Source of the DNA: VFMC01 sp044238435 | Lineage (GTDB): Bacteria > Actinomycetota > Acidimicrobiia > Acidimicrobiales > Ilumatobacteraceae | Assembly: GCA_044238435.1 (NCBI GenBank) | Contig: JBIIDH010000095.1 | Coordinates: forward strand, 1-13,099 | Length of the DNA stretch: 13,099 bases | Direction of reading: 5' to 3' | Part shown: positions 10,890 to 13,099 of the stretch, piece by piece | How positions within the stretch are numbered: position 1 is the stretch's first letter | Layout of the letters: the number at the start of each line of letters is the position of its first letter | Translations under genes and position numbers: made by a program | Notes under the pieces: generated by a model | Databases searched by the model: none | What the model was told of the DNA's origin: nothing | Seen by the model: the letters and a program-made list of their open reading frames with translations, nothing else

Positions 10890-10974
10890 GGGTCGGTACC
10901 CAAGCGGCCAAAGGGAGCAGACTGTAAATCTGCCGGCACAGCCTACGTAGGTTCGAATCCTTCCCGGCCCACCA
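10890..10974 (+). tRNA. tRNA-Tyr (anticodon GTA), CCA encoded
   Basis: A complete class II tRNA with a long variable arm. The acceptor stem pairs GGGTCGG (10890-10896) with CCGGCCC (10964-10970), with one G-U wobble. The D stem is CCC (10899-10901) with GGG (10913-10915). The anticodon stem GCAGA/TCTGC encloses loop CTGTAAA with anticodon GTA at 10924-10926. The variable arm is 10934-10946, with a GGC/GCC stem. The T loop TTCGAAT (10952-10958) is canonical. The discriminator A is followed by genome-encoded CCA. One oddity is that the T stem GTAGG/CCTTC has a T-T mismatch at its second pair (10948 with 10962). Identity is secure from the anticodon and long arm. Confidence 0.96.
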
Positions 10975-11012
10975 ACGATCGCCAGGCCCTCGGGCCTGGC
11001 GTCGTCGGTTTT
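10975..11012 (+). terminator. Intrinsic terminator after tRNA-Tyr
   Basis: A perfect ten-base stem CGCCAGGCCC (10980-10989) pairs with GGGCCTGGCG (10992-11001). It is extended by ACGA/TCGT around a one-base bulge and is followed by CGG and TTTT (11009-11012). It begins directly after the CCA end and stops 21 bases before the ABC-F start codon. Confidence 0.85.
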
Positions 11013-11033
11013 CCGCCCGACCCCGCAATTCGC

Positions 11034-12827
<1,794 letters not shown>

Positions 12828-12848
12828 GCGCAGCAGCGCCCGAGCGGG

Positions 12849-13099
12849 TCAGCGCAGCAGTTCGATCAAGTCGCCCACCGTGTGGTGTGCCTCGATCGCG
12901 TGGCGAAGCGGCACCGACCGGTCGATGCGGTACGAGTTGCGCCGACCCACCTTGGTGCGTTCCACGATGCCGGCCTGCTCGAGGCTCTCGATGATGCCGA
13001 AGGCGGTGCGCTCGGTGATGCCCACCCGCTCGGCGATGTCGCGCAGGCGGATGTCGGGGTCGTCGGCGAGGCAGAGCAGCACATGACCGTGGTTCGACA
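12849..13099 (-). CDS. Winged helix-turn-helix regulator, C-terminal part (5' end outside window)
   Basis: The last 82 residues of a DNA-binding protein are visible. The frame stays open to the window edge as SNHGHVLLCLADDPDIRLRD, so the GTG at 13082 is not the start. The helix-turn-helix is RLRDIAERVGITERTAFGII, followed by the wing ESLEQAGIVERTKVGRRNSY with YRID. This matches a MarR/ArsR-like winged-helix group common in Actinobacteria, in which the NHxxVLLCLA helix stands close to the N-terminus. The missing part is therefore probably only a few to about twenty residues. Ligand and target genes are unknown. The gene is convergent with the ABC-F gene, with a 21-base gap. Confidence 0.82.
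   Translation of the reverse strand, partial: SNHGHVLLCLADDPDIRLRDIAERVGITERTAFGIIESLEQAGIVERTKVGRRNSYRIDRSVPLRHAIEAHHTVGDLIELLR

Noticed and set aside
12828..12848. GCGCAGCAGCGC palindrome-like stretch and repeated gcgcagcag in the gap between convergent genes
   Set aside because: The stem would be only four base pairs with no T tract, and such short matches are expected by chance in this composition.
13082..13084. GTG (or ATG in a neighbouring frame) as start of the winged-helix gene
   Set aside because: The frame stays open to the window edge with the family-typical SNHGHVLL sequence, so the true start is outside the window.

Overview
The window is high-GC bacterial chromosomal DNA with short intergenic gaps, GTG starts, four-base stop/start overlaps and TANNNT-type -10 boxes. 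With the protein sequences read by eye, this suggests an actinomycete (Actinomycetota), most likely an Acidimicrobiia/Ilumatobacter-like lineage. The phylum is fairly secure. The class is an inference that needs a database search.

Region 1 (1-5670) is the 3' end of a respiratory complex I operon. It holds the C-terminal part of nuoL, then complete nuoM and nuoN, the three antiporter-like proton-pumping subunits. A MidA/NDUFAF7-family (DUF185) SAM-dependent methyltransferase overlaps the end of nuoN. In mitochondria NDUFAF7 is a complex I assembly methyltransferase, so the linkage is functionally suggestive. Region 2 (5683-7713) is a Kup-type K+ uptake transporter, apparently expressed from its own nearly leaderless promoter. 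Region 3 (7760-10302) is acetyl-CoA synthetase (acs) with a leader and a good ribosome binding site. It is followed 11 bases later by a small HAD phosphatase resembling the 3'-phosphatase domain of polynucleotide kinase. Region 4 (10320-11012) has yajQ on the minus strand, with a textbook leaderless promoter, divergent from a tRNA-Tyr gene that ends in a strong intrinsic terminator. Region 5 (11034-13099) is an ABC-F (Uup-like) ATPase, convergent with the 3' part of a winged-helix regulator cut by the window end.

The content is mostly housekeeping: energy conservation (complex I), K+ homeostasis, acetate activation, translation (tRNA, ABC-F) and nucleotide-linked proteins (YajQ, HAD phosphatase). 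I see no mobile element, CRISPR array, phage or defence island, and no intergenic gap above 300 bases. The points most worth a second look are the complex I-linked methyltransferase, the histidine-rich cytoplasmic loops at equivalent places in NuoL and NuoM (and in the Kup N-terminus), a 27-residue duplication in the NuoL lateral helix region, the PNKP-like phosphatase behind acs, and the leaderless promoter pattern.
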